Source: Maribellus comscasis
GTDB lineage: Bacteria; Bacteroidota; Bacteroidia; Bacteroidales; Prolixibacteraceae
DNA: 64,000 nucleotides
Assembly: GCF_009762775.1 (NCBI RefSeq)
Contig: NZ_CP046401.1
Location: 868,001 to 932,000 of the forward strand
Direction: 5' to 3'
Each line of letters starts with the position of its first letter. The stretch's first letter is position 1. The translations under genes were made by a program, and so were the position numbers. The notes beneath the pieces are model-generated. The model saw only the letters and a program-made list of their open reading frames with translations, was not told the origin of the DNA and did no database searches. This document shows positions 1-7,946 of the stretch, piece by piece.

Positions 1-596
1 ATCTGATCCAATAAACCGTAATTTCCTGACGCATTATATTCCGACTCGGCGCTTAGTTCCGGATGAGCCAAAAACCCAAAAACACCAACACGATAGTTTA
101 CAGTTAAAAAAACCACGCCTTTTTTTGCCATTTCTTCTCCGTTGTAAACCGAAACAGCACCAGATCCGCTGGAAAAACCTCCGCCGTATATGTATACCAA
201 AACCGGACGATTTTCACCTGCTTTTTCCGCACCTGTCCACACGTTCAGGTATAAACAATCTTCGTTTAGTGGTTCTTGGGGAGCAATGAACTCCTGTGTC
301 CACATTGAAAACGGAACCGGCGTCCCTTGTACCGGACTGGCTGAAAATTTGTTACATTTTTTAACCCCATCCCATGAACCGGCCGCATGAGGAGCCTTCC
401 AGCGTAAATCGCCTACAGGCGGAGCAGCAAAGGGAATTCCCTTAAATGATGTTATTCCGCTGAGTTCGTTATAAGTACCGCTAATCCAACCATTTTCAGT
501 TTGAACTGCATCTTTAACCAGGGTATCTTTTTGTGTTTCACATGAAAGAAAAAGAAATCCGACTATAACTCCCCATATTAAAAATAAATTTTTCAT
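1..596 (-). CDS. Type-B carboxylesterase lipoprotein, 3' part outside the window
   Basis: The minus-strand reading frame starts at the ATG at 596-594 and runs off the left edge, so only about the first 198 residues are visible. A short hydrophobic signal ends in the lipobox-like LSCET near residue 19, so it is probably a lipoprotein. It then shows the type-B carboxylesterase N-terminal pattern: an FKGIPFAAPPVGDLRW-like stretch, the EDCLYLNVW motif, and the oxyanion-hole region read as YIYGGGF. The nucleophile serine lies beyond the edge. Family members are alpha/beta-hydrolases cleaving carboxylic esters. It is the same strand and family as the two esterases at 1932-3608 and 3639-5279, so the three form a set, interrupted by a regulator on the other strand. 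The natural substrate is unknown; acyl decorations of plant or algal glycans are an inference. Confidence 0.9.
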   Translation of the reverse strand, partial: MKNLFLIWGVIVGFLFLSCETQKDTLVKDAVQTENGWISGTYNELSGITSFKGIPFAAPPVGDLRWKAPHAAGSWDGVKKCNKFSASPVQGTPVPFSMWTQEFIAPQEPLNEDCLYLNVWTGAEKAGENRPVLVYIYGGGFSSGSGAVSVYNGEEMAKKGVVFLTVNYRVGVFGFLAHPELSAESEYNASGNYGLLDQ

Positions 597-696
597 AAGT
601 CAGCCAGTTCATTAAGTTAGTAAAAAATAGTCAGTCCGTTTTATCTATCAAAAAGTATTGAAGATATATATTTAAAGTAATGTTAGTCAAATTCAT

Positions 697-735
697 AAAA
701 GCTTCTCCCCTTCGAACAATTCTCCGGGGAGAAGC
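697..735 (-). terminator. Rho-independent terminator after the 70-aa gene
   Basis: Perfect 10-bp arms GCTTCTCCCC (701-710) and GGGGAGAAGC (726-735) enclose a 15-nt loop. Read on the minus strand the stem is followed by TTTTATGAATTT. It lies 15 nt past the stop codon of the small gene at 750-962 and supports that gene being a real transcription unit. Confidence 0.75.
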
Positions 736-749
736 GTCTCAACTTGTCC

Positions 750-962
750 TTATTTATGTAGCCTAACAAAATCTTTCTGAGGTTCCATTGCCTTTGTAAC
801 TTTTCCGGCAACCATATCTTTTGCAACATTCAGCGTCGTCTTCGATTTGATAATAGCCTCGACATCCTTCACGGCAGAGATTGCGGCTTGCAAAGAGACG
901 AAAAAAATTAAAAAAATAGCCAGTATTATCTGGCTAAAGTGTTTTAGTTTATTAATTCCCAT
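750..962 (-). CDS. Small secreted or single-membrane-span protein, 70 aa, unknown function
   Basis: I do not recognise this protein. It has an ATG start at 962-960, a basic N-terminus (GINKLKH), a hydrophobic stretch of about 18 residues (roughly 11-30) that could be a signal peptide or one membrane helix, and a charged C-terminal half rich in Lys, Val and Ala. It could be a spurious frame, but three things favour a gene. A strong terminator-like hairpin follows at once on the same strand. A perfect match to the Bacteroidota -7 box lies upstream on the same strand (1060-1053). It also fills an otherwise empty interval. It is divergent from the NUDIX regulator at 1117. Confidence 0.45.
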   Translation of the reverse strand: MGINKLKHFSQIILAIFLIFFVSLQAAISAVKDVEAIIKSKTTLNVAKDMVAGKVTKAMEPQKDFVRLHK

Positions 963-1047
963 TCTAATTCTTTATATTAATTTTTGTTAACTATAAATTA
1001 TACAAATCTTAGTATTTGATATAACATAAATCAAAACAGAATTACTA

Positions 1048-1064
1048 TGTGTCAAACATACACA
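1048..1064. promoter_or_regulatory. Candidate -7 promoter box inside a short palindrome
   Basis: On the minus strand 1060-1053 reads TATGTTTG, an exact match to the Bacteroidota TAnnTTTG -7 element, about 90 nt upstream of the 70-aa gene; no clear -33 TTG was found at the right spacing. The box lies within TGTGT-N7-ACACA (1048-1064), a dyad that could be an operator for the divergent NUDIX-type regulator. Both readings are inference from short motifs. Confidence 0.3.
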
Positions 1065-1116
1065 ATAATAAATATTTTAATTTTATTAATCAAAAAAAAG
1101 AGGAATTTTATTTACT

Positions 1117-1896
1117 TTGCCGCCAATAAAAAAATCTAAATTGACAGCGGATTCACATACCATAAATACTTCAGACTTTCTTGACCATATCTCGCTGGAT
1201 TGTGTAATTTTCGGATTCCACAATAACGAACTAAAGGTTCTGACCCTTCAATTAAAATATACCAGGGATTATGCATTGCCTGGTGGTTTTTTAAAAACCA
1301 ATGAAACTCTCGAAGAAGCCGCAAAAAGGGTTTTGCAGGAAAGAACCGGGTTGGATAATATTTTTCTGAAACAGTTTAAAGTATTTAGTGATTTGGCTCG
1401 TGCCGCAACAAATCCGGCGGTTAACGACTTAGTGGCTTCCGGAATTAAACCTGATTTAGATTTTTTCGGTAAACGATTTATTTCTGTTGGATTTTACGCT
1501 CTTGTTGAGTACACCAAAGTAGAGCCTACCCCCGACTTCTTTTCTGATAAATGCATATGGAAAAATGTAAATGAAAATGAGTCTTATATTTTGGATCATA
1601 ATCAAATAATAGAGAAAGCATTGGATGTTTTACGTCTTCAGTTAAGTTATCAACCTATTGGTTACAATTTATTGCCGGAAAAATTTACCATGCCTGAACT
1701 TCAAAAATTATATGAAACCATTTTAGGAAAGGAACTTGACCGTAGAAATTTTCAAAGAAAAATGTTATCCTACAAAATTCTCAATAAACTGGATGAACGT
1801 AAAAGAGGGGGAGCCTACAAAGCGCCTTATTTATATGAATTCAACCTTGAGAATTACCAGAAAGCGCTTAGTCATGGTCTAAGCGGGGGATGGTAA
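1117..1896 (+). CDS. NUDIX-domain transcriptional regulator (NrtR/AraR-like)
   Basis: A NUDIX fold fills about residues 20-150 and a winged-helix region about residues 170-259, the layout of NrtR-type regulators and of the NUDIX-type sugar regulators of Bacteroidota. The Nudix box (residues 57-79) is G57-x5-E63-x7-R71, but two acidic positions of the REUxEE core are replaced (V72 and R76; E75 is kept). Phosphohydrolase activity is therefore doubtful and a ligand-binding role is likely. No ATG exists in frame before the NUDIX domain: an in-frame stop lies at 1087 and the best start is TTG at 1117, preceded by an AAGAGGAA-like purine run. It sits between esterase genes, so it may control them or the divergent 70-aa gene; the effector is probably a sugar but is unknown. 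Confidence 0.8.
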   Translation: MPPIKKSKLTADSHTINTSDFLDHISLDCVIFGFHNNELKVLTLQLKYTRDYALPGGFLKTNETLEEAAKRVLQERTGLDNIFLKQFKVFSDLARAATNPAVNDLVASGIKPDLDFFGKRFISVGFYALVEYTKVEPTPDFFSDKCIWKNVNENESYILDHNQIIEKALDVLRLQLSYQPIGYNLLPEKFTMPELQKLYETILGKELDRRNFQRKMLSYKILNKLDERKRGGAYKAPYLYEFNLENYQKALSHGLSGGW

Positions 1897-1927
1897 AAAA
1901 GCGGCACAAATTGCCGCACCGCTTTTT
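1896..1927. terminator. Bidirectional terminator between convergent genes
   Basis: AAAAAGCGG (1896-1904) pairs with CCGCTTTTT (1919-1927), and an alternative inner stem GCGGCA/TGCCGC (1901-1906, 1911-1916) is also possible. A-rich and T-rich flanks make it usable in both directions. It overlaps the end of the regulator and precedes the stop of the convergent esterase. Confidence 0.75.
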
Positions 1928-1931
1928 CATT

Positions 1932-3608
1932 TTAAAGCATCATTCTGCCTTCCCGATCAGGATCGTTTTTTACATCACAGACATCGTTTAGAATCATCGT
2001 TTCACCTTTTTCTGCGGTGAACTTTGGCCATTCGGGCAGACCTTCACAATTTGGATTACCTGTACGCATAAACGCAAGCAAAGCATCCGACATTTTTTCG
2101 GAAAGCTTTCTCGAACGGGCACCTCCTCCTGTGTGTGTAAGCATCAAATCAGTATTGTAAAACCAGAAGCAAATATCCAAACAGTGAAACGCCCGCATTC
2201 GATTATCAAACAACGGTGGTTCCCAACCAAACCAGGCAACATAAACCGGCGCCGGTTGTTTGCTTTTTGCAGTAGCTGTATCAACTACTCCTTTCCGGTT
2301 ACTGGCAACCAAAGTCATAATTTCAATGGGCGTGGCATCCGGAAAAACTTTTGCATAAGCATCGTAAACAGCCGGAGCTTTATCTCCCAATCCGCCTCTA
2401 AAACCGGCTCTTTCTTTCAACATGCTTTTAGCCTCTTCTTCTGTCATGTTCTCCAGTTCGGGCATTGTTCTGGCCATACCCCACTCGTGGAAAGTGCTGC
2501 AAATAATCATTGGAACAGTTGCCGAAATACCGTTTTCTTCGGAATAAAAGGTCCCTTTCGGAATATTGATTCCATCCGCCACCGGAGCAAATCCCATTCT
2601 AAAACCGGTTTCTCCACCTTCTTCCCGAAATTTTTGACTGGCTTTATTGGCAAGTAAAATGTAGTCTTTCCACGGCATTTCCTGCAATTTGTCAATTTCT
2701 GAAGATTTCAAACCTGCCTCTTTCAAAATATATTCACCTAATCTTTGGGAAACGTTCTGATTCATTGCCTGCGTGGTCGAGCCACTTAACGGAACAGCTT
2801 TATGAATTAAGCCGGCAGCTTTGGGCATTGCCGCCAATGTACAAACTTTGGCTCCACCACCCGACTGCCCCATAATTGTGACATTGTCCGGGTCTCCGCC
2901 AAAATTGGCAATATTCTCTTTTACCCATTCCAGAGCAGCCACCATATCGAGCGCACCAACATTCCCGGAATCTTTGTACTTTTCTCCGCCTACTCCCGAC
3001 AAATCAGAAAATCCAATCGGCCCTAATCGATGATTGATTGAAACAAAAACAACATCTCCTTTTCGGCTCAAATTTTCCCCCATGTAACCATCCTGTTCAA
3101 TTCCGTTACCGTTGGTATAACCACCACCGTGCAGCCAAACCAAAACAGGACGTTTATTCGCATCAATTGCAGGTGTCCAAACATTTAATTTTAAACAATC
3201 TTCACTTACATCGTCATAATTCCAGTGGTCAACAAAAGAAGAATAGGCATTGGCATAACGATTATCCATAATTTGCGGAGCCGTATTTCCCCACCAAACC
3301 GCCGGGCGGATGTCGTCCCATTTTTCCGGACGTTGCGGAGGCATAAAACGGTTCTTTCCTCCGGTATCAGCACCGTAAGGAATTCCGCGAAACTGATAAA
3401 TTCCGCGCAAAATAAATCCTTTTACTTTTCCGTAAACAGTATCCGCAATTGCAATATCATCACCGATAAAAAGAACTTGCTCATCATTTTCATTTTTGTC
3501 TTTTTCTGCATCGTTTGCACATGCCGTTAACGGAAATGATGAAGCCAATCCGAAACCGGCTGCTCCAACTCCCATTGTCTGGAAAAAATTTCGTCTGTTC
3601 GTTTTCAT
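1932..3608 (-). CDS. Type-B carboxylesterase, exported, 558 aa
   Basis: The N-terminus has a twin-arginine-like RRNFFQTMG followed by a hydrophobic segment and LTAC near residue 30, so it is an exported protein and possibly a Tat lipoprotein. The alpha/beta-hydrolase core shows GIYQFRGIPYG, EDCLKLNVW, the oxyanion loop HGGGY and a nucleophile elbow GQSGGG at about Ser249. A His in FHCLDICFWF (about residue 485) fits the usual catalytic histidine. Length agrees with the family. It lies 30 bp after the paralogue at 3639-5279 and is probably cotranscribed with it. The elbow GQSGG differs from the common GESAG. The substrate is unknown; an ester-linked acyl or phenolic group on a glycan is an inference. 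Confidence 0.9.
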   Translation of the reverse strand: MKTNRRNFFQTMGVGAAGFGLASSFPLTACANDAEKDKNENDEQVLFIGDDIAIADTVYGKVKGFILRGIYQFRGIPYGADTGGKNRFMPPQRPEKWDDIRPAVWWGNTAPQIMDNRYANAYSSFVDHWNYDDVSEDCLKLNVWTPAIDANKRPVLVWLHGGGYTNGNGIEQDGYMGENLSRKGDVVFVSINHRLGPIGFSDLSGVGGEKYKDSGNVGALDMVAALEWVKENIANFGGDPDNVTIMGQSGGGAKVCTLAAMPKAAGLIHKAVPLSGSTTQAMNQNVSQRLGEYILKEAGLKSSEIDKLQEMPWKDYILLANKASQKFREEGGETGFRMGFAPVADGINIPKGTFYSEENGISATVPMIICSTFHEWGMARTMPELENMTEEEAKSMLKERAGFRGGLGDKAPAVYDAYAKVFPDATPIEIMTLVASNRKGVVDTATAKSKQPAPVYVAWFGWEPPLFDNRMRAFHCLDICFWFYNTDLMLTHTGGGARSRKLSEKMSDALLAFMRTGNPNCEGLPEWPKFTAEKGETMILNDVCDVKNDPDREGRMML

Positions 3609-3638
3609 AATTTTTGGTTTTTGAATTTTAGTATTGAT

Positions 3639-5279
3639 TTAACTTGGTTGTATATTTTTCCACATTTCTTTTACTGTTTTGAATCGATTTTCAATAACCG
3701 CACACTGTGTATCAATTCTTAAAAGAGGCCGCTCTTTCAAATTAAATGCTGGCCATTCAGGTTGCCCGGTTGCCTCCGGTTTTCCGGTTCGCGCAAAACT
3801 TGTCCACAGCGAAGTCATATTTTTTGAAGCTTCAAATCTGTCCGGTTTTGTTCCGGCCATTCCCGACTCAACATTGTAAAATTTAAACGGGATATCCATT
3901 GCATGCATCGAAGCAAATTCAAAGTCGGTTCCCTGAATTTTTGCATTCGATTTATAACCAAAATTATATAAATAAGCTGGCGCTCCACCCTGTTCGGTTT
4001 TTCGTTCAGCAATCGTTATCGAACCCAACCCCATCATCATAATGGAACGGATGGCGATATAAATTTCGCCGGGTGTTTTTTCAGGATATGCTTTGTGATA
4101 CGTTTCTCTTATAAGTTCTGCATTTTCACCAAAATCATTCTGAAGACGATTTTTCAACTGCTCTTCTGAAAGAGTAAAAACCTCAACATCTCCGCCCACC
4201 ATGGCAAAGAAAATATATTCATCTTCATTCCATCCGGTTAGCAAAGGTTTGTTTTTTGAAATAGCAGGAGCCTTAGGTTCAAACGGATGATTCGGCAAAA
4301 CAACACCATCTTTTACCGCACCAAAACTGCCCACTCCCGAGTTTCCAATTCCCCAAAATCCTCCGCTGTGTTTGCTGGGCTTTTTCGGAAGTTTGCCCTG
4401 CGCTTCCAACAAAACTTCAACAGGAACATCAAGCAATTTCTTCCAATTATTTTTTGAAATATTTAAGTATTCCAACAACGATTGTGTTGTTTGAGCCGCA
4501 TCTTCAGCCTCAATAATTTCGACAGCCGGGCCACTCTCGATAGAAGCTTTGCTAAAATAAGGCGCGGCTTCCGGCATGGCATACAAACAGGAAGTTTTCA
4601 TGCCACCACCCGACTCGCCAAAAATCATCACATTTTCAGGATCGCCGCCAAAAACTTCAATATTTTCATGCACCCATTTTAACGCAAGTGCAATGTCCTG
4701 AACGCCGCGATTCCCGGAGCCTTTAAAATCGTCTCTGCCCAACTCATCCAAATACAAAAATCCGAGTAATCCCAGCCGGTGATTTGTTGCCACGACCACC
4801 ACATCGTACATTCGCGCCAGGTTTGCCCCGTCCTGGGAAGTACTTCCGCCAGAACCGGTTCGAAATCCTCCGCCATGATTATAGACCATCACCGGGCGCT
4901 TTTTACCATCGTTTGCCGGTGTCCAAATGTTTAAAACCAGGCAATCTTCTGAAGGGTCAGGTTCATTAATTCCATACGTTTGATTGGGCGGTTGAATGGA
5001 AGGATGCCCCAATTGCAAAGCATCCCGAATGCCAGTCCACGACTTAACAGGTCCGGCTTTATGAAAACGCTTTGCAGCGGAAACATCGCCGGCATAAGGA
5101 ACACCCTTGAAAATGGTTACTCCATTTTCACGATATCCCCGAAGTTGTCCATACTGCGTTTCAACAATCTGAAAATCATTTTGATAAACGGGTGATAATT
5201 TGGCAAATCGGGGGACAAAAATTAACGGAACAGCAAGTGTTGTTTTTCCTAAAAATTGGCGTCTGGAAAATTTATTCAT
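3639..5279 (-). CDS. Type-B carboxylesterase with Tat-like signal, 546 aa
   Basis: The ATG at 5279 is preferred over one 45 nt upstream because it gives a clean MNKFSRRQFLGKTTLAV twin-arginine-type leader. Domain signs are EDCLVLNIW, the oxyanion HGGGF, the nucleophile elbow GESGGG (about Ser223) and a histidine in FASMHAMDIPFKF. It is a paralogue of the genes at 1932-3608 and 1-596. It is transcribed first of the visible pair and faces a 498-bp divergent spacer, where its promoter should lie. Expected activity is hydrolysis of carboxylic esters outside the cytoplasm; the physiological ester is unknown. Confidence 0.9.
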   Translation of the reverse strand: MNKFSRRQFLGKTTLAVPLIFVPRFAKLSPVYQNDFQIVETQYGQLRGYRENGVTIFKGVPYAGDVSAAKRFHKAGPVKSWTGIRDALQLGHPSIQPPNQTYGINEPDPSEDCLVLNIWTPANDGKKRPVMVYNHGGGFRTGSGGSTSQDGANLARMYDVVVVATNHRLGLLGFLYLDELGRDDFKGSGNRGVQDIALALKWVHENIEVFGGDPENVMIFGESGGGMKTSCLYAMPEAAPYFSKASIESGPAVEIIEAEDAAQTTQSLLEYLNISKNNWKKLLDVPVEVLLEAQGKLPKKPSKHSGGFWGIGNSGVGSFGAVKDGVVLPNHPFEPKAPAISKNKPLLTGWNEDEYIFFAMVGGDVEVFTLSEEQLKNRLQNDFGENAELIRETYHKAYPEKTPGEIYIAIRSIMMMGLGSITIAERKTEQGGAPAYLYNFGYKSNAKIQGTDFEFASMHAMDIPFKFYNVESGMAGTKPDRFEASKNMTSLWTSFARTGKPEATGQPEWPAFNLKERPLLRIDTQCAVIENRFKTVKEMWKNIQPS

Positions 5280-5533
5280 TTTAATGAAGAGTTTTAGTTT
5301 AGAGAAAAGTAAGTTAAAATACAATTCGCGACCTGACTTTTAGCTCACGAAAATGATATCTATATTATTGGAGAATACGTTTTTGAACAAAGTGCTAAAT
5401 CGTTCCTATACTAGAAAGGACAAATTCACTCACAATTTCAATAACAAAATTCTAAAAAACAATTCTTTTAGTAAAAAGATTTCTGACCTACACTTTTTTT
5501 TCATAAGTTTACTCTGTTTTAGTTTATTAATTT

Positions 5534-5555
5534 CATTTCTGCGTTATCAGAAATG
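5534..5555 (+). promoter_or_regulatory. Perfect 8-bp stem-loop in leader region
   Basis: CATTTCTG (5534-5541) and CAGAAATG (5548-5555) are exact reverse complements around a 6-nt loop. It stands 11 nt before the terminator-like hairpin at 5567-5592. The pair could be an attenuator leader or the 3' end of a small RNA. Confidence 0.4.
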
Positions 5556-5566
5556 TAAAAATTTTG

Positions 5567-5602
5567 GCGGAAAATATGTTGATGTTTTCCGCTTTCTTTT
5601 TT
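5567..5602 (+). terminator. Terminator-like hairpin with U-tract upstream of the 5778 gene
   Basis: GCGGAAAA (5567-5574) pairs perfectly with TTTTCCGC (5585-5592) over a 10-nt loop and is followed by TTTCTTTTTT on the plus strand. It lies in a divergent spacer about 175 nt before the next plus-strand start, so it does not end any protein gene seen here. A small RNA or leader attenuation would explain it. Confidence 0.55.
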
Positions 5603-5777
5603 ATCGGTTTCAAGATAATAATTTTAATTTCAGGAAAATATTGATTTTAACTATTTTCGAAGGACTAAAACTAAACTTATGCAAAACCTAAAACCGGGTT
5701 CTCTTGATAAAATGTTACAGGGTGAAAAAACAACACAACTTGATTTCCTGTTTTTAAAATTGAAAATGTCAAAACAA

Positions 5778-7928
5778 ATGAAACTAAACCAAAACCTCAT
5801 TTCTCTGATTTTTCTTTTCTGTGGAATAGCTTTCTCTTGTACACCAACAAAAGAAGAAGGAAGGAAAATTGACCGATTTGCATTGGTAAACCGACACAAT
5901 ATCCAAATCAACAGTTTTGATTCGCTTTCTTCGCTTTCGGCAGGAAACGGAAAATTTGCTTTTACTGTCGATGCCACCGGCCTGCAAACTTTTCCTGAAA
6001 TTTATAAAAACGGCGTTTGCCTCGGGACAATGTCAGAATGGGGCTGGCACAGTTTTCCAAATACAGAAAGCTATAAACTGAAAGAGTCATATAAGGATTT
6101 TGATGTTGAAGGAAGAAAGGTTCCCTATGCAATTCAATGGAATGAACCCGAAAGAAAAAAGGAAGCAGCCAACTATTGCAGAGTAAATCCGCACCGTTTA
6201 CATCTGGGAATTATTGGACTGGAACTTTTGCATACAAATAAAACACACGTAAATTCTGAAGAAATAGAAAGTATAGACCAACAATTGAATTTATGGAAGG
6301 GGCTGATTACGAGCTCCTTCAAAATTTCAGAACAAAAGGTAAATATTGAAACCGTTTGTCATCCCGAAAAAGATTTAGTAGGAATTCATATTCAATCAGA
6401 TATCATAAAAACCAATCAACTGGGAATAAAACTCCGTTTCCCTTATCCAACGGGCAATCATGCTGACGACGCCTGTGATTGGAAAAGCCCGGAGAAACAC
6501 ACATCTGAAATTGTTAGCCAAAACTCAAACGATGTTACGTTCAAACATATAATTGACACAATTGAATATTTTGCAAGACTTACCTGGACCGGAAACGCGG
6601 AACTAAAATTGAAAGAGCCACATTATTTTGTTTTACAACCCGGAATTGAAAATACTGATTTATTGGTAACCGTAGAGTTCAAACCTACCAACAATTTTGA
6701 AGAAATATCCGGCTTCACGCATGCAAAAGAGCTTTCAATCAAAATGTGGAAAAACTACTGGGAGACAGGTGGTGCTGTCGACTTTTCAGCTACTGAAAAT
6801 CCACTTGCCAAAGAACTGGAACGCCGTGTTGTTCTTTCGCAGTACCTGGAGCGAATTCAATGTGCGGGAACACTACCACCCCAGGAAACCGGGTTAACTT
6901 ACAACAGTTGGTTTGGCAAATTCCATATTGAGATGCATTGGTGGCATGCTACACATTGGGCCTACTGGAACCGAACCGACCTTCTTGCAAAAAGTCTGGG
7001 GTATTATACTGATATTTACCAAAAAGCAAAACACAAGGCCGAAATTCAGGGGTACGATGGTGTCCGCTGGCCTAAAATGACCGATCCGAACGGCAGCGAC
7101 AGCCCCTCCGGTGTCGGTGAATTTTTAATCTGGCAACAACCTCATATTATATATTTTGCAGAATTATGTTACCGTCAGAATCCCACCGAAACAACCTTAA
7201 AGGAATACGCTGATCTTGTTTTTGCAACCGCCGATTTTATGGCCGACTTTGCCCGTTTTGATAAAGAGAACAGCCGTTACATTTTGGGCCCGCCACTCAT
7301 CCCGGCGCAGGAAAGTCTGGAAAAAGAGAAAACCTGCAACCCTCCTTTTGAAGTGGCATACTGGCACTGGGGATTATCAGTTGCACAAAACTGGCTCAAA
7401 AGACTAAACATGCCACCTAACCCGGAATGGCAGGCTGTTATTGACGGATTACCTGCATTTGCACAAAAAGACGGACTGTACCTTGCTGCTGAAAGTGCAC
7501 CCGATTCATATGAAAACGAGCATTACTATTCCGATCATCCAATGGTTTTGGGTGCTTTCGGAATTTTGCCTGCAACGGTAAAAATGGATACCGCAATCAT
7601 GAAAAACACCTTCAATCATATTGAGAAAATATGGAACTGGGAAAGTACCTGGGGCTGGGACTACCCGATGGCAGCAATGTCGGCTACACGCTTGGGTGAA
7701 CCAGACAAAGCCATTAGTCTCTTATTAAAAGATGTGCAAAAAAACAGCTACCTGGTAAACGGACACAATTATCAAACATCACGATTACGCATATATCTTC
7801 CTGGGAATGGAGGTTTATTGACCGCTGTTGCTATGATGTGTGCCGGTTTTGAAGGAAATACAAAAAATAATCCCGGGTTTCCTTCCGACTGGAATGTGAA
7901 GTGGGAAAACCTGCAGCCTGTATTCTAA
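5778..7928 (+). CDS. Lipoprotein six-hairpin glycosidase-like protein
   Basis: Start at ATG 5778 is preferred because it gives a lipoprotein signal (MKLNQNLISL..., lipobox-like GIAFSC); an in-frame ATG lies at 5766 and a longer frame reaches 5679. The N-terminal region has SAGNGKFAFTVDATGLQTF. The C-terminal half is rich in aromatic repeats typical of (alpha/alpha)6-barrel enzymes, with KFHIEMHWWHATHWAYWNR and, near the end, WNWESTWGWDYPM. This resembles the GH65/GH95 clan-type fold, but I cannot assign a numbered family or name catalytic residues. The next gene follows after only 18 nt, implying an operon. It probably acts on an oligosaccharide at the cell surface or in the periplasm; the substrate is unknown. 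Confidence 0.65.
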   Translation: MKLNQNLISLIFLFCGIAFSCTPTKEEGRKIDRFALVNRHNIQINSFDSLSSLSAGNGKFAFTVDATGLQTFPEIYKNGVCLGTMSEWGWHSFPNTESYKLKESYKDFDVEGRKVPYAIQWNEPERKKEAANYCRVNPHRLHLGIIGLELLHTNKTHVNSEEIESIDQQLNLWKGLITSSFKISEQKVNIETVCHPEKDLVGIHIQSDIIKTNQLGIKLRFPYPTGNHADDACDWKSPEKHTSEIVSQNSNDVTFKHIIDTIEYFARLTWTGNAELKLKEPHYFVLQPGIENTDLLVTVEFKPTNNFEEISGFTHAKELSIKMWKNYWETGGAVDFSATENPLAKELERRVVLSQYLERIQCAGTLPPQETGLTYNSWFGKFHIEMHWWHATHWAYWNRTDLLAKSLGYYTDIYQKAKHKAEIQGYDGVRWPKMTDPNGSDSPSGVGEFLIWQQPHIIYFAELCYRQNPTETTLKEYADLVFATADFMADFARFDKENSRYILGPPLIPAQESLEKEKTCNPPFEVAYWHWGLSVAQNWLKRLNMPPNPEWQAVIDGLPAFAQKDGLYLAAESAPDSYENEHYYSDHPMVLGAFGILPATVKMDTAIMKNTFNHIEKIWNWESTWGWDYPMAAMSATRLGEPDKAISLLLKDVQKNSYLVNGHNYQTSRLRIYLPGNGGLLTAVAMMCAGFEGNTKNNPGFPSDWNVKWENLQPVF

Positions 7929-7946
7929 TCTTGCTTGAAAAAAATT

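Larger units (their letters stand above)
5280..5777. other. Divergent spacer with two hairpins, no convincing gene
   Basis: This 498-bp AT-rich spacer separates the minus-strand esterase from the plus-strand lipoprotein gene. A frame on the plus strand (5353-5691) is low-complexity, matches nothing I know and runs through both hairpins, so I do not call it a gene. The hairpins at 5534-5555 and 5567-5592 are described separately. No clear TAnnTTTG box was found. Confidence 0.6.

Noticed and set aside
2133..2657. 174-aa plus-strand frame inside the esterase gene
   Set aside because: Antisense shadow of the clear type-B carboxylesterase on the minus strand; no family motif or signal.
5353..5691. 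112-aa plus-strand frame in the divergent spacer
   Set aside because: AT-rich low-complexity sequence that runs through both perfect hairpins and overlaps the next gene's leader; no recognisable domain.
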